NCBI GenBank assembly: GCA_030647905.1
Contig: JAUSJA010000026.1
Span: forward strand, 434,001 to 498,000
DNA from: Gemmatimonadaceae bacterium
GTDB lineage: Bacteria; Gemmatimonadota; Gemmatimonadetes; Gemmatimonadales; Gemmatimonadaceae
DNA: 64,000 nucleotides
Direction: 5' to 3'
The position numbers and the translations under genes were made by a program. The notes below the pieces were generated by a model, which had not been told where the DNA came from, made no database searches, and saw only the letters and a program-made list of their open reading frames with translations. Below are positions 52,489 to 61,294 of the stretch, one piece after another (the first letter of the stretch is position 1; the number at the start of each line of letters is the position of its first letter).

Positions 52489-53806
52489 TTATCTCGCCAG
52501 CTTCAATGTATATCCTCCCTCTCGCGCGCCGCCAGGTGCGCAGGACCCAGATGATGATCGCCAGCGCAAAGACCGTCGCGGTGAGGCTATTGTAGATCCA
52601 AAACCATGTGATCGGCGTCCACATGATCGTCACGTAGGCACCAACCAGAACAGGGACGGCTTCCCATCTGCCGATCGCGACGAGCCTGTACGCAATCCCT
52701 CCGACGAGGCCGAGCAAGGCGAGAATCGTGAGGGCTCCGGGGATCGTGAAATCCTGGATGAGAGGCCGGAAGCCGGTGAAGATGTTGCTCGTCTCCCCGG
52801 CGATGAGATCCACGACGGTTCCGAACACTCCCGGCACGCGCTGCTGGATCCCGAGCAGCTCGCGCGGACCGGCGAATGTGAATTCGCCGAGTGTGGGGTT
52901 GAATGGGGCGTTCCAGTAATCGCCGAGCCACTGCGAGAATACGCTCATGTGTCCGAACGCTGCGGTTACGAGCTTAACGCGCACGACGTCGAGTAGCGCG
53001 ACGTCGGTGGATGCGAGGCGCGCGAGCCCGACCGCGAAGAAGAAAACGGTCGCGATTCCGCCGAGCACGAATCCAACGGAAAGGTGCGCGCGCGTGAAGA
53101 GGCCGATCTTGCCGAGCCGGAGCCGCGTAGCGAGATAGCTCGCGAACCAGAGGCTAAATGAAAAGAGAACCGCGGCCTTGGTCGTCTGGAGGACAGTGAC
53201 GGTGATTGCCGGAAGCATGGATGCGACGGCGATCATCTTCCAACGCCACTTCCGGTGGATGACGAAGAGCGCTCCACCGACCGCTGGCGCGAGGTAGACG
53301 AAAGGAAGGAGTGCCTGGCTAAACCGCGGCGGGGCCACGGCGACTGCGTCAGGTTCGGCGTATCTCGCAACGTAGAGCTGATTCGATACGACGACGAGTC
53401 GCTGAATGTCGAGGAAGTCGCGGAGACCGATGCCTGATCCGAGAGCGAATGCGACGCTCGAAGCGAGGCCGAGAAGGATCGCGACAACGACGATCAGGGA
53501 GAGCATCTGCTGCTCCATCTTCGTCGCGGGTGGCCGCCAAAGTCTGAGGCGCGTTTTGAATCCGATATTGCCGACGACTGCGCCCAGGCTGACAGCTATT
53601 GCAGCGGCGATGACCCATGCCATTGCGCCAGCGCTCACGGGATCGTACGGCGCGAAGATCAAGGGCAGAATGCCGGCGAAGCACCACCACATCGGGAAGA
53701 GGGCGGCGGGGTGCAGCCAGCTTCCGCAGACCGCGCGCATGAAGGCCGCCCACGCGACCAATACGATGGAGAGAACCAGCGCGGTGAAAGTGAGCCAGCC
53801 GATCAA
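52481..53806 (-). CDS. O-antigen polymerase-like / oligosaccharide repeat-unit polymerase membrane protein
   Basis: A 441-residue protein with about ten to twelve transmembrane helices and a large loop near residues 130-165 (RDFLDIQRLVVVSNQLYVAR) as well as one near 310-360 (YWNAPFNPTLGEFTFAGPRE). Such layout fits the Wzy/oligosaccharide-repeat polymerase group, which link repeat units at the periplasmic face. No other polysaccharide gene is in view, so the assignment rests on topology. The start is TTG 53806. An AT-rich TTAATTAA element and the antitoxin gene follow the stop. Confidence 0.75.
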   Translation of the reverse strand: MIGWLTFTALVLSIVLVAWAAFMRAVCGSWLHPAALFPMWWCFAGILPLIFAPYDPVSAGAMAWVIAAAIAVSLGAVVGNIGFKTRLRLWRPPATKMEQQMLSLIVVVAILLGLASSVAFALGSGIGLRDFLDIQRLVVVSNQLYVARYAEPDAVAVAPPRFSQALLPFVYLAPAVGGALFVIHRKWRWKMIAVASMLPAITVTVLQTTKAAVLFSFSLWFASYLATRLRLGKIGLFTRAHLSVGFVLGGIATVFFFAVGLARLASTDVALLDVVRVKLVTAAFGHMSVFSQWLGDYWNAPFNPTLGEFTFAGPRELLGIQQRVPGVFGTVVDLIAGETSNIFTGFRPLIQDFTIPGALTILALLGLVGGIAYRLVAIGRWEAVPVLVGAYVTIMWTPITWFWIYNSLTATVFALAIIIWVLRTWRRARGRIYIEAGEIIN

Positions 53807-53941
53807 ATGAACTCTGTGGAGAGCTGTGAGCGAACGAAAACACCGTTTGCGTATCGCTGAAACTGTGCCACTGGGCGTGAAGAGCCAATGGGCCGTGTGC
53901 TCAGCGGCGCGCGTCCACCACTGGCGTACCGGGATGTGTTC

Positions 53942-54745
53942 TCAGCCCAGCAGCGCCTCGAGCTCCCGCTGCCTGAGATTAAATGTGTAACCCGTTCCGA
54001 CAATGCCAACGCGAAGCGAGCTCAGCGTGAGCTGCCGTCCCTTCGTGACCTCATCAGCGTTGTCGAACTTCACCGTGCGCCCATCCACGAACGTCACACC
54101 GCCCTTTCCGGCGACCGTGCCGACCTCGCCGCGGACGATCATAGCGGTATCCTCATCAATGCCGAGTCCCATGATGTCGGGATAGTCGGCAATCGCGACG
54201 AACAAGCGATACAGCCGGCGGCGCTGTGAGAAATGCGTATCTATCAGAGTCTTGAACGAGAGAAGCCCGAGCCCCGGTCCGATGTACTGCTCGACGACGT
54301 TTCCCTCCTCGTCCATTTCATTTCCCGCGAGCGTCAGTTCCGTAAGCGCAGCCGCGCCCGCGCTCGTACCACATACGATGCCGCCGCTCACGTAATTATC
54401 CCAGATGGCGTCGCCAACGGCAGTCCCGCTCAACGTAGTGATCAGCTTGACCTGATCGCCGCCGCCAAAAAAAATGCCGCGGGCCTTCGCCACGATCTTC
54501 GCGATGTCGCGCTTCTGAGCGTCATCACGCGTCTCGATGATCGGAATCACCACATCGCCCGCGCCCGCCGCCGCGAGATCGGCCTCCCAGTGCTTCGCGC
54601 TGCCCGTGACATTGCGCGACGCCGAGGTAATCCCGACAATCGGACCACCTTCCGCGGCAGCGGCAAGCCTGATGAAGGCGCCGAGTGCTTCACCGTCGGG
54701 GGTGCATGCTCCGCCGATCAGCACGAGAGTCCCGGCGCGGATCAC
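53942..54745 (-). CDS. cphB: Cyanophycinase
   Basis: A serine peptidase of family S51 that hydrolyses cyanophycin to beta-Asp-Arg dipeptides. Diagnostic marks: GTLVLIGGACTPDGEALGAF, ARGIFFGGGDQVKLI, the nucleophile Ser in IVCGTSAGAAALTE, and later GLGLLSFKTLIDTHFSQRRR and IMGLGIDEDTAMIV. No signal peptide is obvious, so it is probably cytosolic. The start is uncertain: GTG 54745 opens directly at the conserved region, but the frame is open farther up and would allow a CTG at 54832 overlapping the upstream stop (CTGA). It is the last gene of a cphA, short cphA-like, cyanophycinase operon. Confidence 0.9.
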   Translation of the reverse strand: MIRAGTLVLIGGACTPDGEALGAFIRLAAAAEGGPIVGITSASRNVTGSAKHWEADLAAAGAGDVVIPIIETRDDAQKRDIAKIVAKARGIFFGGGDQVKLITTLSGTAVGDAIWDNYVSGGIVCGTSAGAAALTELTLAGNEMDEEGNVVEQYIGPGLGLLSFKTLIDTHFSQRRRLYRLFVAIADYPDIMGLGIDEDTAMIVRGEVGTVAGKGGVTFVDGRTVKFDNADEVTKGRQLTLSSLRVGIVGTGYTFNLRQRELEALLG

Positions 54746-54828
54746 GGGAACAGCATTGATGGTGTCGCCGGAGTCGAACGCAGACCTGATGGGCGGCAGA
54801 TCAGCGGCGGGATGCTTTCTGGAAATGG

Positions 54829-55917
54829 TCAGGCCTGCGATCGGATGGCTGCCGCAGCCGCGATCTGCGGCTGAAGCTCGTTGAGCGTGAACGCTGCGAG
54901 CGCACCCGCGACCTGCGATGAGACCGGAGCGTCGGCGCGGACAGGGCCATGGTCCGAGCGCTGGCCGCGCCACTCGATCACGATCCGGCCGTCATTCACC
55001 AGCGCAACCGCCCGCGCCACCTTCCTGTCACGGCGCGTGACGTCGTCGCCAGTCGCGAAGATCGCGACGCGACATCCCGTCTCGCGCACCTTGTCCTGCA
55101 CCTCCCATTCCCTGGCCGGCACGATCACGATCCCCCCGCGATCCACCGCGTCGGCGACCGTCGCCATCAGTCGCCGCGCCCGCTCTTCCTCGCGATACCG
55201 CTCCGGAACGTCGGTGAGATTGGTATCCATCACGATCGCGATGTCGGATTTCGAATAGGGAAGCCCGGCCCGGAGCAGAAATACGGGAGACACATCCACG
55301 ATGAGCTCCTGGCTGCCGAATCCCCGGCGCACGACCTCATCCCTTGTCGTCGCCCGGTCGGAGCCGCCGGTGATTCCGCAGAGCACGTGGTGCTTGAGCG
55401 GTGGCACGTCCGGGGTCTCGGCCAGAGCTCTCAACTGCGTCACCGCGTGATCCACTCCGTGCAGAGTTCCGGCGAAGGCCTGCTGCACTGTCTCGATCGC
55501 GAGCGCGGCGGCACGCAGGCCGACGCTTTCATGCAGGTGCTCGAACACGAGCGTGTACTCGCCTTCGTTGTCCCCGCCGCGGGTCCTGCCATAACCCACG
55601 TCGTGCCCGATCATTGTCTGCAGCTCGAGCGCGATATGCTCGACGATGTGCGGCGCGTAAGTGCCGTTGTGCAGACGTGTGATGAACCCGCCACGCTCAC
55701 CGATGCTGCAACGGTGCTCCTCGAGACCCGGCATCGCCGACACGAGCGCCTCGGTGAAGCCAGGCACGTCGGCGGACGAGATGTCCTCGTACGCGCCGAT
55801 GACGAGATCCATCCGCATCACCGGACGCGTGGACCAGAAGTTCGCTCCACGTGTCGCGTGCAGCGTGGTCATCCGGATCTCGACCGCCGGATCCGGTCTC
55901 GTTGCGCTTGCGGTCAT
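54829..55917 (-). CDS. Short CphA-like protein without ATP-grasp and with degenerate Mur-ligase domain
   Basis: Residues about 16-165 match the N-terminal domain of the adjacent cyanophycin synthetase (TRGANFWSTRPVMRMDLVIG, GGFITRLHNGTYAPHIVEHI, ALELQTMIGHDVGYGRT). The entire ATP-grasp domain is absent. What follows resembles part of the Mur-ligase domain: HHVLCGITGGSDRATTRDEV in place of VTGTNGKTTTTR, so the P-loop Lys is lost, and SPVFLLRAGLPYSKSDIAIV in place of ARGGILRAGLGFDEVDVGVV. It should lack catalytic activity and may bind polymer or regulate CphA. ATG 55917 lies 4 nt after the cphA stop; ATG 55872 is an alternative. Confidence 0.8.
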   Translation of the reverse strand: MTASATRPDPAVEIRMTTLHATRGANFWSTRPVMRMDLVIGAYEDISSADVPGFTEALVSAMPGLEEHRCSIGERGGFITRLHNGTYAPHIVEHIALELQTMIGHDVGYGRTRGGDNEGEYTLVFEHLHESVGLRAAALAIETVQQAFAGTLHGVDHAVTQLRALAETPDVPPLKHHVLCGITGGSDRATTRDEVVRRGFGSQELIVDVSPVFLLRAGLPYSKSDIAIVMDTNLTDVPERYREEERARRLMATVADAVDRGGIVIVPAREWEVQDKVRETGCRVAIFATGDDVTRRDRKVARAVALVNDGRIVIEWRGQRSDHGPVRADAPVSSQVAGALAAFTLNELQPQIAAAAAIRSQA

Positions 55918-55921
55918 GGGC

Positions 55922-58645
55922 TCAGTGCACCTGCCCGCTCGACAGCTGCCGCATCTGCTCGAGCACGGCAGGAACATCGTCGGCGAGCACGAACACGAGA
56001 TCGTTGTCCTTCATCTCGTGCAGGGCCTTGGCAAGCGCCTCCTGCTCGTCGTACACGACTTCTATCTGCTCCTCGCGCATGCCGGCCTCGACGAGTCCCT
56101 CCTTTATCAGCCGCGCGGTGTCGCCGACTGCGCGGCCCCGGCGATAGTTGTTCTCGCGCACAATGACGCGATCGAGCCCGGCCGTAAGACGGCCGACAGT
56201 TCGCAGGTCCTCGTCACGCCGGTCGCCGGGCGCGGTGATGATTCCGATGCGGTGATTGGCATCGAGCCCATGAACGAATTCCATCAGGCCGGCGATTGCC
56301 GCCGGGTTGTGCGCGTAATCCACCAGCACGCGACCGTTGCCGAAGCGGAGAAGGTTGAGGCGGCCCGGCGTGAGCGATGGCGAGGGGAAGAACGACAGCA
56401 GCCCCGCGCGGATGTCGTCGTAGCGCATCCCCTGCACGTACGCGGCGAGTATCGCCGCGAGAACGTTCTCGCGCTGGAACTTCGCCGCGCCGCCCATCAT
56501 CAGCGGCACATCGTGCACCGGCGCAATCGGAATCCGCAGCTTGCCTCGCCGGATGACGAACGTCTCCTTCTCGACCCGCGCGCCAATACCATTGCGCGAC
56601 AGATGCCGCTCGAACTCCGCGCTCTCGCCCTCGGGCTTCGTCGAGAACAGGACCACGTCTCCCGGCGTGCGGTCGCGCATGGCGTACACGAGCGGATCGT
56701 CGGCGTTGAGAATGGCGTGGCCTTCGCGCTTCACCACCGCGGCGATTACGCTCTTCACGTCGGCGAGCTGCTCTACCGTATTGATGCCGCGCAGCCCGAG
56801 GTGGTCCGCGGTGACGTTGAGCACCACGCCGACATCCACTTCGTCGAACCCCAGTCCGGCGCGCAGAATGCCGCCGCGCGCGGTTTCCAGAACCGCAATG
56901 TCCACCGTGGGATTGGACAGGATGATGTTGGCGGAGAACGGGCCCGTCATGTCGCCCTCGATGACGAGACGGTTCCCGAGGTATGTGCCGTCAGTAGTCG
57001 TGAATCCGACGACGTTCTCGCTCACGCGGAAGAGATGCGCGATGAGTCGCGTCGTGGTCGTCTTTCCGTTGGTGCCGGTCACGGCGATCACCGGTATCGT
57101 CGGTTCGCTTCCCGGCGGATACAGCATGTCCAGTATAGGCGCGCCGACGTTCCTCGGCTCACCTTCCGCCGGATGCGTGTGCATGCGAATGCCGGGACCG
57201 GCGTTCACCTCGATGATGACGCTCCGATTCTCGCGGAATGGAACGGAGATATCAGGCGTGAGCACATCGATGCCGGCGATGTCGAGTCCGATCACGCCGG
57301 CCGCCATCTCGCATGCGGTGACATTGTCCGGGTGCATCTCGTCGGTACGGTCTATCGAAGTGCCGCCGGTCGAGAGGTTGGCGGTCGCGCGCAGTCCGAC
57401 GAATTCACTTTTTGCCGGAATGGTATCCATCGTCCTGCCGCTCAGCGCGAGATGATCCTCAGTAGTCTTGTCGGCCGGCAACCGCGTGAGACTTTTCGTA
57501 TGCCCGACTCCGCGGCACGGATCGCGATTTCCTTTCTCGATCAACTCGCGCACAGTCGTCCTTCCGTCACCGATCACGTGTGCCGGAACGCGCTCGGCCG
57601 CCGCAACGACTTTCCCGTTCACCACCAGCACCCTGTGATCGCGTCCCTCGGCGAATTGTTCGACGACGATCCTGCCGTACACGGAGGAACGATCCCACGC
57701 TGCGCGGAGCTGATCGGCGTCGTCAATGCGCCCGGAGATTCCGCGTCCGTGATTCGCTGCGAGCGGTTTGAGAATCACCGGATAGCCGATATCGTCGGCG
57801 ATCTCGAGCGCGCCGCCAACGGTTCGCGCGACGTCTCCCTTGGGAACGGGAAGGCCTATGTTCTCCAGCACGCGTTTGGTGTCGTCCTTGTTCTGGGCAA
57901 TCTCGACACCGATGGCGCTAGTCATGTCGGTGAGCGTCGCCTGGATGCGATGGAGATTCCGGCCGAGTCCCAGCTGCACGAGCGAATAGTTGTTGAGCCG
58001 CCGCACGGGAATGCCGCGCCGCCGCGCTTCCTCGACGATCGCGCCAGTAGAAGGCCCGAGCCGCGACGACTCGTACAACGAGAGCAGGTCGTCAATGATG
58101 GCGTCCATTTCGAACTGCTCGCCGGCGATGAGCGCGCGGATGATCCTGACCGCGTCCTTCATCGCGCGGAGGCCGACCTGCTCCTCCTGGTACTCGACGA
58201 TGACCCACCACACGCCCTCGTCGCCCGACGGCACGACCCGCCCGAACGCGACCTCGTTACCGATGATGGACTGAAGCTCGAGTGCGAGGTGCTCGAGGAT
58301 GTGGGGAATGTGAGTGCCTTCGATCAGCCGCTCGACGAACCCGCCCGGGTTTCCGCGTGTGCACTTGTGGAGCTGAAGACTGGGGATCAGCTCGACCAGC
58401 CGGTCGTTGAGTCCCGGGATCTCCGCGGACGTGATCTTTTCGAGTGCGCCGAGGCGCACGTCGCACGCAATGACCGGGGCGAGCCGCCAGTGGTTGGGGC
58501 CGCGCAGGGCGCGTATGCGCGTGACCTCCAACTCCGCCGGGTCGAGCCTCTTTTCTGAGTCTGTTAGTGGAGAAGCCAAGGTCGTCGCTGGTCTGGTCGC
58601 TGGTGTTTGTCTCGCTGGTGTTTGTCCCGAGCCGGAAAATCGCAC
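55922..58645 (-). CDS. cphA: Cyanophycin synthetase
   Basis: CphA polymerises Asp and Arg into the storage polymer cyanophycin with two ATP-dependent steps. The 907-residue chain has the N-terminal domain (RGPNHWRLAPVIACDVRLGA), an ATP-grasp domain (GYPVILKPLAANHGRGISGR, VIIEVNAGPGIRMHTHP) for Asp addition, and a Mur-ligase-like domain (IAVTGTNGKTTTTRLIAHLF, LETARGGILRAGLGFDEVDV, LNVTADHLGLRG, VLVDYAHNPAAI) for Arg addition. All active-site regions are intact. The start is GTG 58645; the first 35 residues contain a short repeat (TPAR, TPAT) and may not be translated, since a TTG farther in is possible. Confidence 0.94.
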   Translation of the reverse strand: MRFSGSGQTPARQTPATRPATTLASPLTDSEKRLDPAELEVTRIRALRGPNHWRLAPVIACDVRLGALEKITSAEIPGLNDRLVELIPSLQLHKCTRGNPGGFVERLIEGTHIPHILEHLALELQSIIGNEVAFGRVVPSGDEGVWWVIVEYQEEQVGLRAMKDAVRIIRALIAGEQFEMDAIIDDLLSLYESSRLGPSTGAIVEEARRRGIPVRRLNNYSLVQLGLGRNLHRIQATLTDMTSAIGVEIAQNKDDTKRVLENIGLPVPKGDVARTVGGALEIADDIGYPVILKPLAANHGRGISGRIDDADQLRAAWDRSSVYGRIVVEQFAEGRDHRVLVVNGKVVAAAERVPAHVIGDGRTTVRELIEKGNRDPCRGVGHTKSLTRLPADKTTEDHLALSGRTMDTIPAKSEFVGLRATANLSTGGTSIDRTDEMHPDNVTACEMAAGVIGLDIAGIDVLTPDISVPFRENRSVIIEVNAGPGIRMHTHPAEGEPRNVGAPILDMLYPPGSEPTIPVIAVTGTNGKTTTTRLIAHLFRVSENVVGFTTTDGTYLGNRLVIEGDMTGPFSANIILSNPTVDIAVLETARGGILRAGLGFDEVDVGVVLNVTADHLGLRGINTVEQLADVKSVIAAVVKREGHAILNADDPLVYAMRDRTPGDVVLFSTKPEGESAEFERHLSRNGIGARVEKETFVIRRGKLRIPIAPVHDVPLMMGGAAKFQRENVLAAILAAYVQGMRYDDIRAGLLSFFPSPSLTPGRLNLLRFGNGRVLVDYAHNPAAIAGLMEFVHGLDANHRIGIITAPGDRRDEDLRTVGRLTAGLDRVIVRENNYRRGRAVGDTARLIKEGLVEAGMREEQIEVVYDEQEALAKALHEMKDNDLVFVLADDVPAVLEQMRQLSSGQVH

Positions 58646-58747
58646 TGCCGGAAACTTAAGGGGAGGGTGGGGGCCAACGGCGCGCGTTGGGCCTGACAGC
58701 TACGCTTCTGGTACCCGGTACCTATCGTTTGTCAGTTGATCGTCACC

Positions 58748-59893
58748 TCACCCCTTGCCGACGCGCTGCCCGCCTTGCTCATCGAAGAAATGTGCTTTCG
58801 CCAGATCGAATGCCAGGGTTACCGGCTCGCCGGGAAGCGGCAATGGTTGCGGCGACACGCGCGCCGTGATGCCGAACGGGCCGACGGTGGCGTAAACGAA
58901 AACCTCGTTCCCGAGAGCTTCGACGATATCGAGCCGAGCCGGCGCAAGCAGGGGCGGATCCACGATCGTCGATTCTCCCGCAAAAAGCGCGGGCCCCGAA
59001 GCGGGGGCTACCGAGACATCCTCCGGGCGTATGCCCATGGTCACGACCTGTCCCTTGAGGTCCTGAACGCGTTCGGCCAGGCTCGGCGGAATCTTTAGGG
59101 TGAAAGCTCCGTCCCCGGCCACGAACTCGAGAGGCGCAGCTGCGGTGATCGCTCCGGTGACAAAGTTCATCGCGGGACTGCCGATGAAGCCGGCCACGAA
59201 CCTGTTCGCCGGATGATCATAGAGTCGCATCGGTGTGTCGATCTGCTGCACATGACCCTTGTTCATGACGACGATCCTGTCGCCGAGTGTCATCGCTTCG
59301 ACCTGGTCGTGAGTCACGTAGATCATCGTGGCCCCGAGCTCCTGGTGGAGGCGGGCGATCTCGCGCCTCATCTGCACCCGTAGCTGCGCATCGAGGTTGG
59401 ACAGCGGCTCGTCGAACAGAAAAACCTTCGGCTGTCTCACGATGGCGCGGCCGAGCGCCACGCGCTGGCGCTGCCCGCCGGAGAGCTGGCGCGGAGTACG
59501 ATCGAGAAACCCCTCGATTCCCAATGTTGTCGCGGCCTGCTTCACGCGCTCCTCGATCTCTGCCTTCGGAGTGCCGCGAAGCTTCAGGGCGAAAGCCAGG
59601 TTCTCGCGAACCGTCATGTGGGGATACAGCGCGTAGCTCTGGAACACCATCGCGATGTCACGGTCCTTCGGCGGAACGTCGTTGACCTCGCGCTCATCGA
59701 TGAAGATCTTCCCGGCGCTGATTGACTCGAGTCCGGCAATCATGCGGAGCGTCGTACTCTTGCCGCAGCCCGACGGACCGACAAGCACGACGAACTCGCC
59801 ATCGCTGACGTCGAGATCCACCCCGTGGACGGCCACGGTACCGGTCTGGTCGGGGTAGATTTTCCGGATGCCCTCCAGTCTTACGCGCGCCAT
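58748..59893 (-). CDS. Sugar ABC transporter ATP-binding protein (UgpC/MsmK/MalK-like)
   Basis: A 381-residue ATPase with N-terminal NBD ([20 protein letters not shown], Walker [16 protein letters not shown], signature [12 protein letters not shown], Walker [17 protein letters not shown]) and a C-terminal MalK-type regulatory OB-fold ([24 protein letters not shown]). Such ATPases serve carbohydrate importers, often shared among several. No permease or binding protein is next to it, so it may be an orphan used by distant systems. ATG 59893 follows GAGGA. It is divergent from the GH1 gene with only 17 nt between starts. Confidence 0.95.
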   Translation of the reverse strand: MARVRLEGIRKIYPDQTGTVAVHGVDLDVSDGEFVVLVGPSGCGKSTTLRMIAGLESISAGKIFIDEREVNDVPPKDRDIAMVFQSYALYPHMTVRENLAFALKLRGTPKAEIEERVKQAATTLGIEGFLDRTPRQLSGGQRQRVALGRAIVRQPKVFLFDEPLSNLDAQLRVQMRREIARLHQELGATMIYVTHDQVEAMTLGDRIVVMNKGHVQQIDTPMRLYDHPANRFVAGFIGSPAMNFVTGAITAAAPLEFVAGDGAFTLKIPPSLAERVQDLKGQVVTMGIRPEDVSVAPASGPALFAGESTIVDPPLLAPARLDIVEALGNEVFVYATVGPFGITARVSPQPLPLPGEPVTLAFDLAKAHFFDEQGGQRVGKG

Positions 59894-59910
59894 CGTTCCT
59901 CGGCTGCAGA

Positions 59911-61272
59911 ATGAGTGATTCGTACGGATTTCCCGACGGTTTTCTCTGGGGTGCGGCCACGTCGGCCTACCAGATCGAGGGATCGCCGCTGGCAGATGGT
60001 GCGGGAGCGAGCACCTGGCACCGCTTCTCGCACACACCAGGGATGACGACGAACGGAGAGACGGGCGACGTCGCGTGCGACCACTATCGCCGGTACCGGT
60101 CGGACGTCGGCCTGATGACGGAGCTGGGGCTCAAAGCCTACAGATTCAGCATTTCCTGGAGTCGCGTGTTGCCCGAAGGCACCGGTCGCGTGAATGAGGC
60201 CGGACTCGATTTCTACTCGCGACTGGTGGACGCGCTGCTCGAGCATGGAATCACGCCGAATGCGACGCTTTATCACTGGGACCTTCCCGCCGCGCTCGAG
60301 GACCGCGGCGGCTGGCTCAATCGAGACATCGCGGAATGGTTTGCTGACTACGCGACGATCATGTTCGACAGGCTCGGCGATCGCGTACCGATGTGGGCGA
60401 CGATCAACGAGCCGTGGGTGATAATGGATGGCGGCTACATGCACGGAAAACTCGCGCCTGGCCATCGCAACATGTACGAAGCGCCGATCGTTTCGCACAA
60501 CGTGCTTCGCGCTCACGGGCAAGCGGTGCAGGCGTTTCGCGCCAGTCAGAGCTCGGGGAAGGGTCAGATAGGAATCGTGGTGAATCTTGAGCCCAAGTAC
60601 GCCGGGTCGGATTCTGCGGAGGATCTTGCCGCCACGGCACGGGCCGACGCCTACATGAATCGCCAGTATCTCGATCCCCTCGTGCTCGGCAAGTATCCGG
60701 ACGAGATGGCGGAGATATTCGGCGATGCCTGGCAGGAATGGTCGCCGGGCGACATGCGGCTGATCAGGGAGAAGATCGATTTTCTCGGAATCAACTACTA
60801 CACCCGCAGCGTGACCCGCCACGATGAGCACTGGCTTCCCGTTCGCGCGAGCGGCATCGCTCAGCCGCGCCACGTTCACACAGAAACCGGATGGGAAGTG
60901 TACCCCGAGGCGCTCACGCGTGTCCTGCTCTGGGTCAAGGAGCGGTACGGCGACATGCCGCTCTACATAACGGAGAATGGGGCCGCCTTCTACGATGCTC
61001 CGGCGCCGATTGACGGCGTGGTCGACGATCCGTTGCGCGTCGCTTATTTGCGGGGACACCTGCGTGCAGCGCGAGAGGCGATGCGGCAGGGGGTGTCGCT
61101 GCACGGATACTACGCCTGGTCTCTCCTCGACAACTTCGAGTGGAGTCACGGAACTTCGAGGCGCTTCGGGATCGTCCACGTTGACTACGCGACGCAGCAG
61201 CGCACGATCAAGTCGAGCGGGGCTTACTACTCGAGCGTGATCCGGACGAACGGGGCGGCGCTGGACGAATAA
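59911..61272 (+). CDS. GH1 beta-glucosidase
   Basis: A 453-residue retaining glycoside hydrolase that cleaves terminal beta-glucosyl or related residues. The family start ([20 protein letters not shown]), acid/base Glu in [18 protein letters not shown], nucleophile Glu in [12 protein letters not shown], and end [20 protein letters not shown] are all present. No signal peptide is visible; it is cytosolic and acts on imported disaccharides. Start ATG 59911 lacks a ribosome site, as the upstream sequence is the 5' end of the divergent ABC gene. It is convergent with the large glycosidase. Confidence 0.96.
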   Translation: MSDSYGFPDGFLWGAATSAYQIEGSPLADGAGASTWHRFSHTPGMTTNGETGDVACDHYRRYRSDVGLMTELGLKAYRFSISWSRVLPEGTGRVNEAGLDFYSRLVDALLEHGITPNATLYHWDLPAALEDRGGWLNRDIAEWFADYATIMFDRLGDRVPMWATINEPWVIMDGGYMHGKLAPGHRNMYEAPIVSHNVLRAHGQAVQAFRASQSSGKGQIGIVVNLEPKYAGSDSAEDLAATARADAYMNRQYLDPLVLGKYPDEMAEIFGDAWQEWSPGDMRLIREKIDFLGINYYTRSVTRHDEHWLPVRASGIAQPRHVHTETGWEVYPEALTRVLLWVKERYGDMPLYITENGAAFYDAPAPIDGVVDDPLRVAYLRGHLRAAREAMRQGVSLHGYYAWSLLDNFEWSHGTSRRFGIVHVDYATQQRTIKSSGAYYSSVIRTNGAALDE

Positions 61273-61294
61273 TCGAGCGGTGCTCTTCACTCGC

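Noticed and set aside
55661-58558. A 965-residue open frame antisense to cphA
   Set aside because: It mirrors codon structure of the high-GC cphA gene; the composition is His/Arg-rich without a recognisable domain. The same holds for long antisense frames over the aldehyde dehydrogenase (14-1312), nosD (17145-19130) and the GH1 gene (59881-61290).
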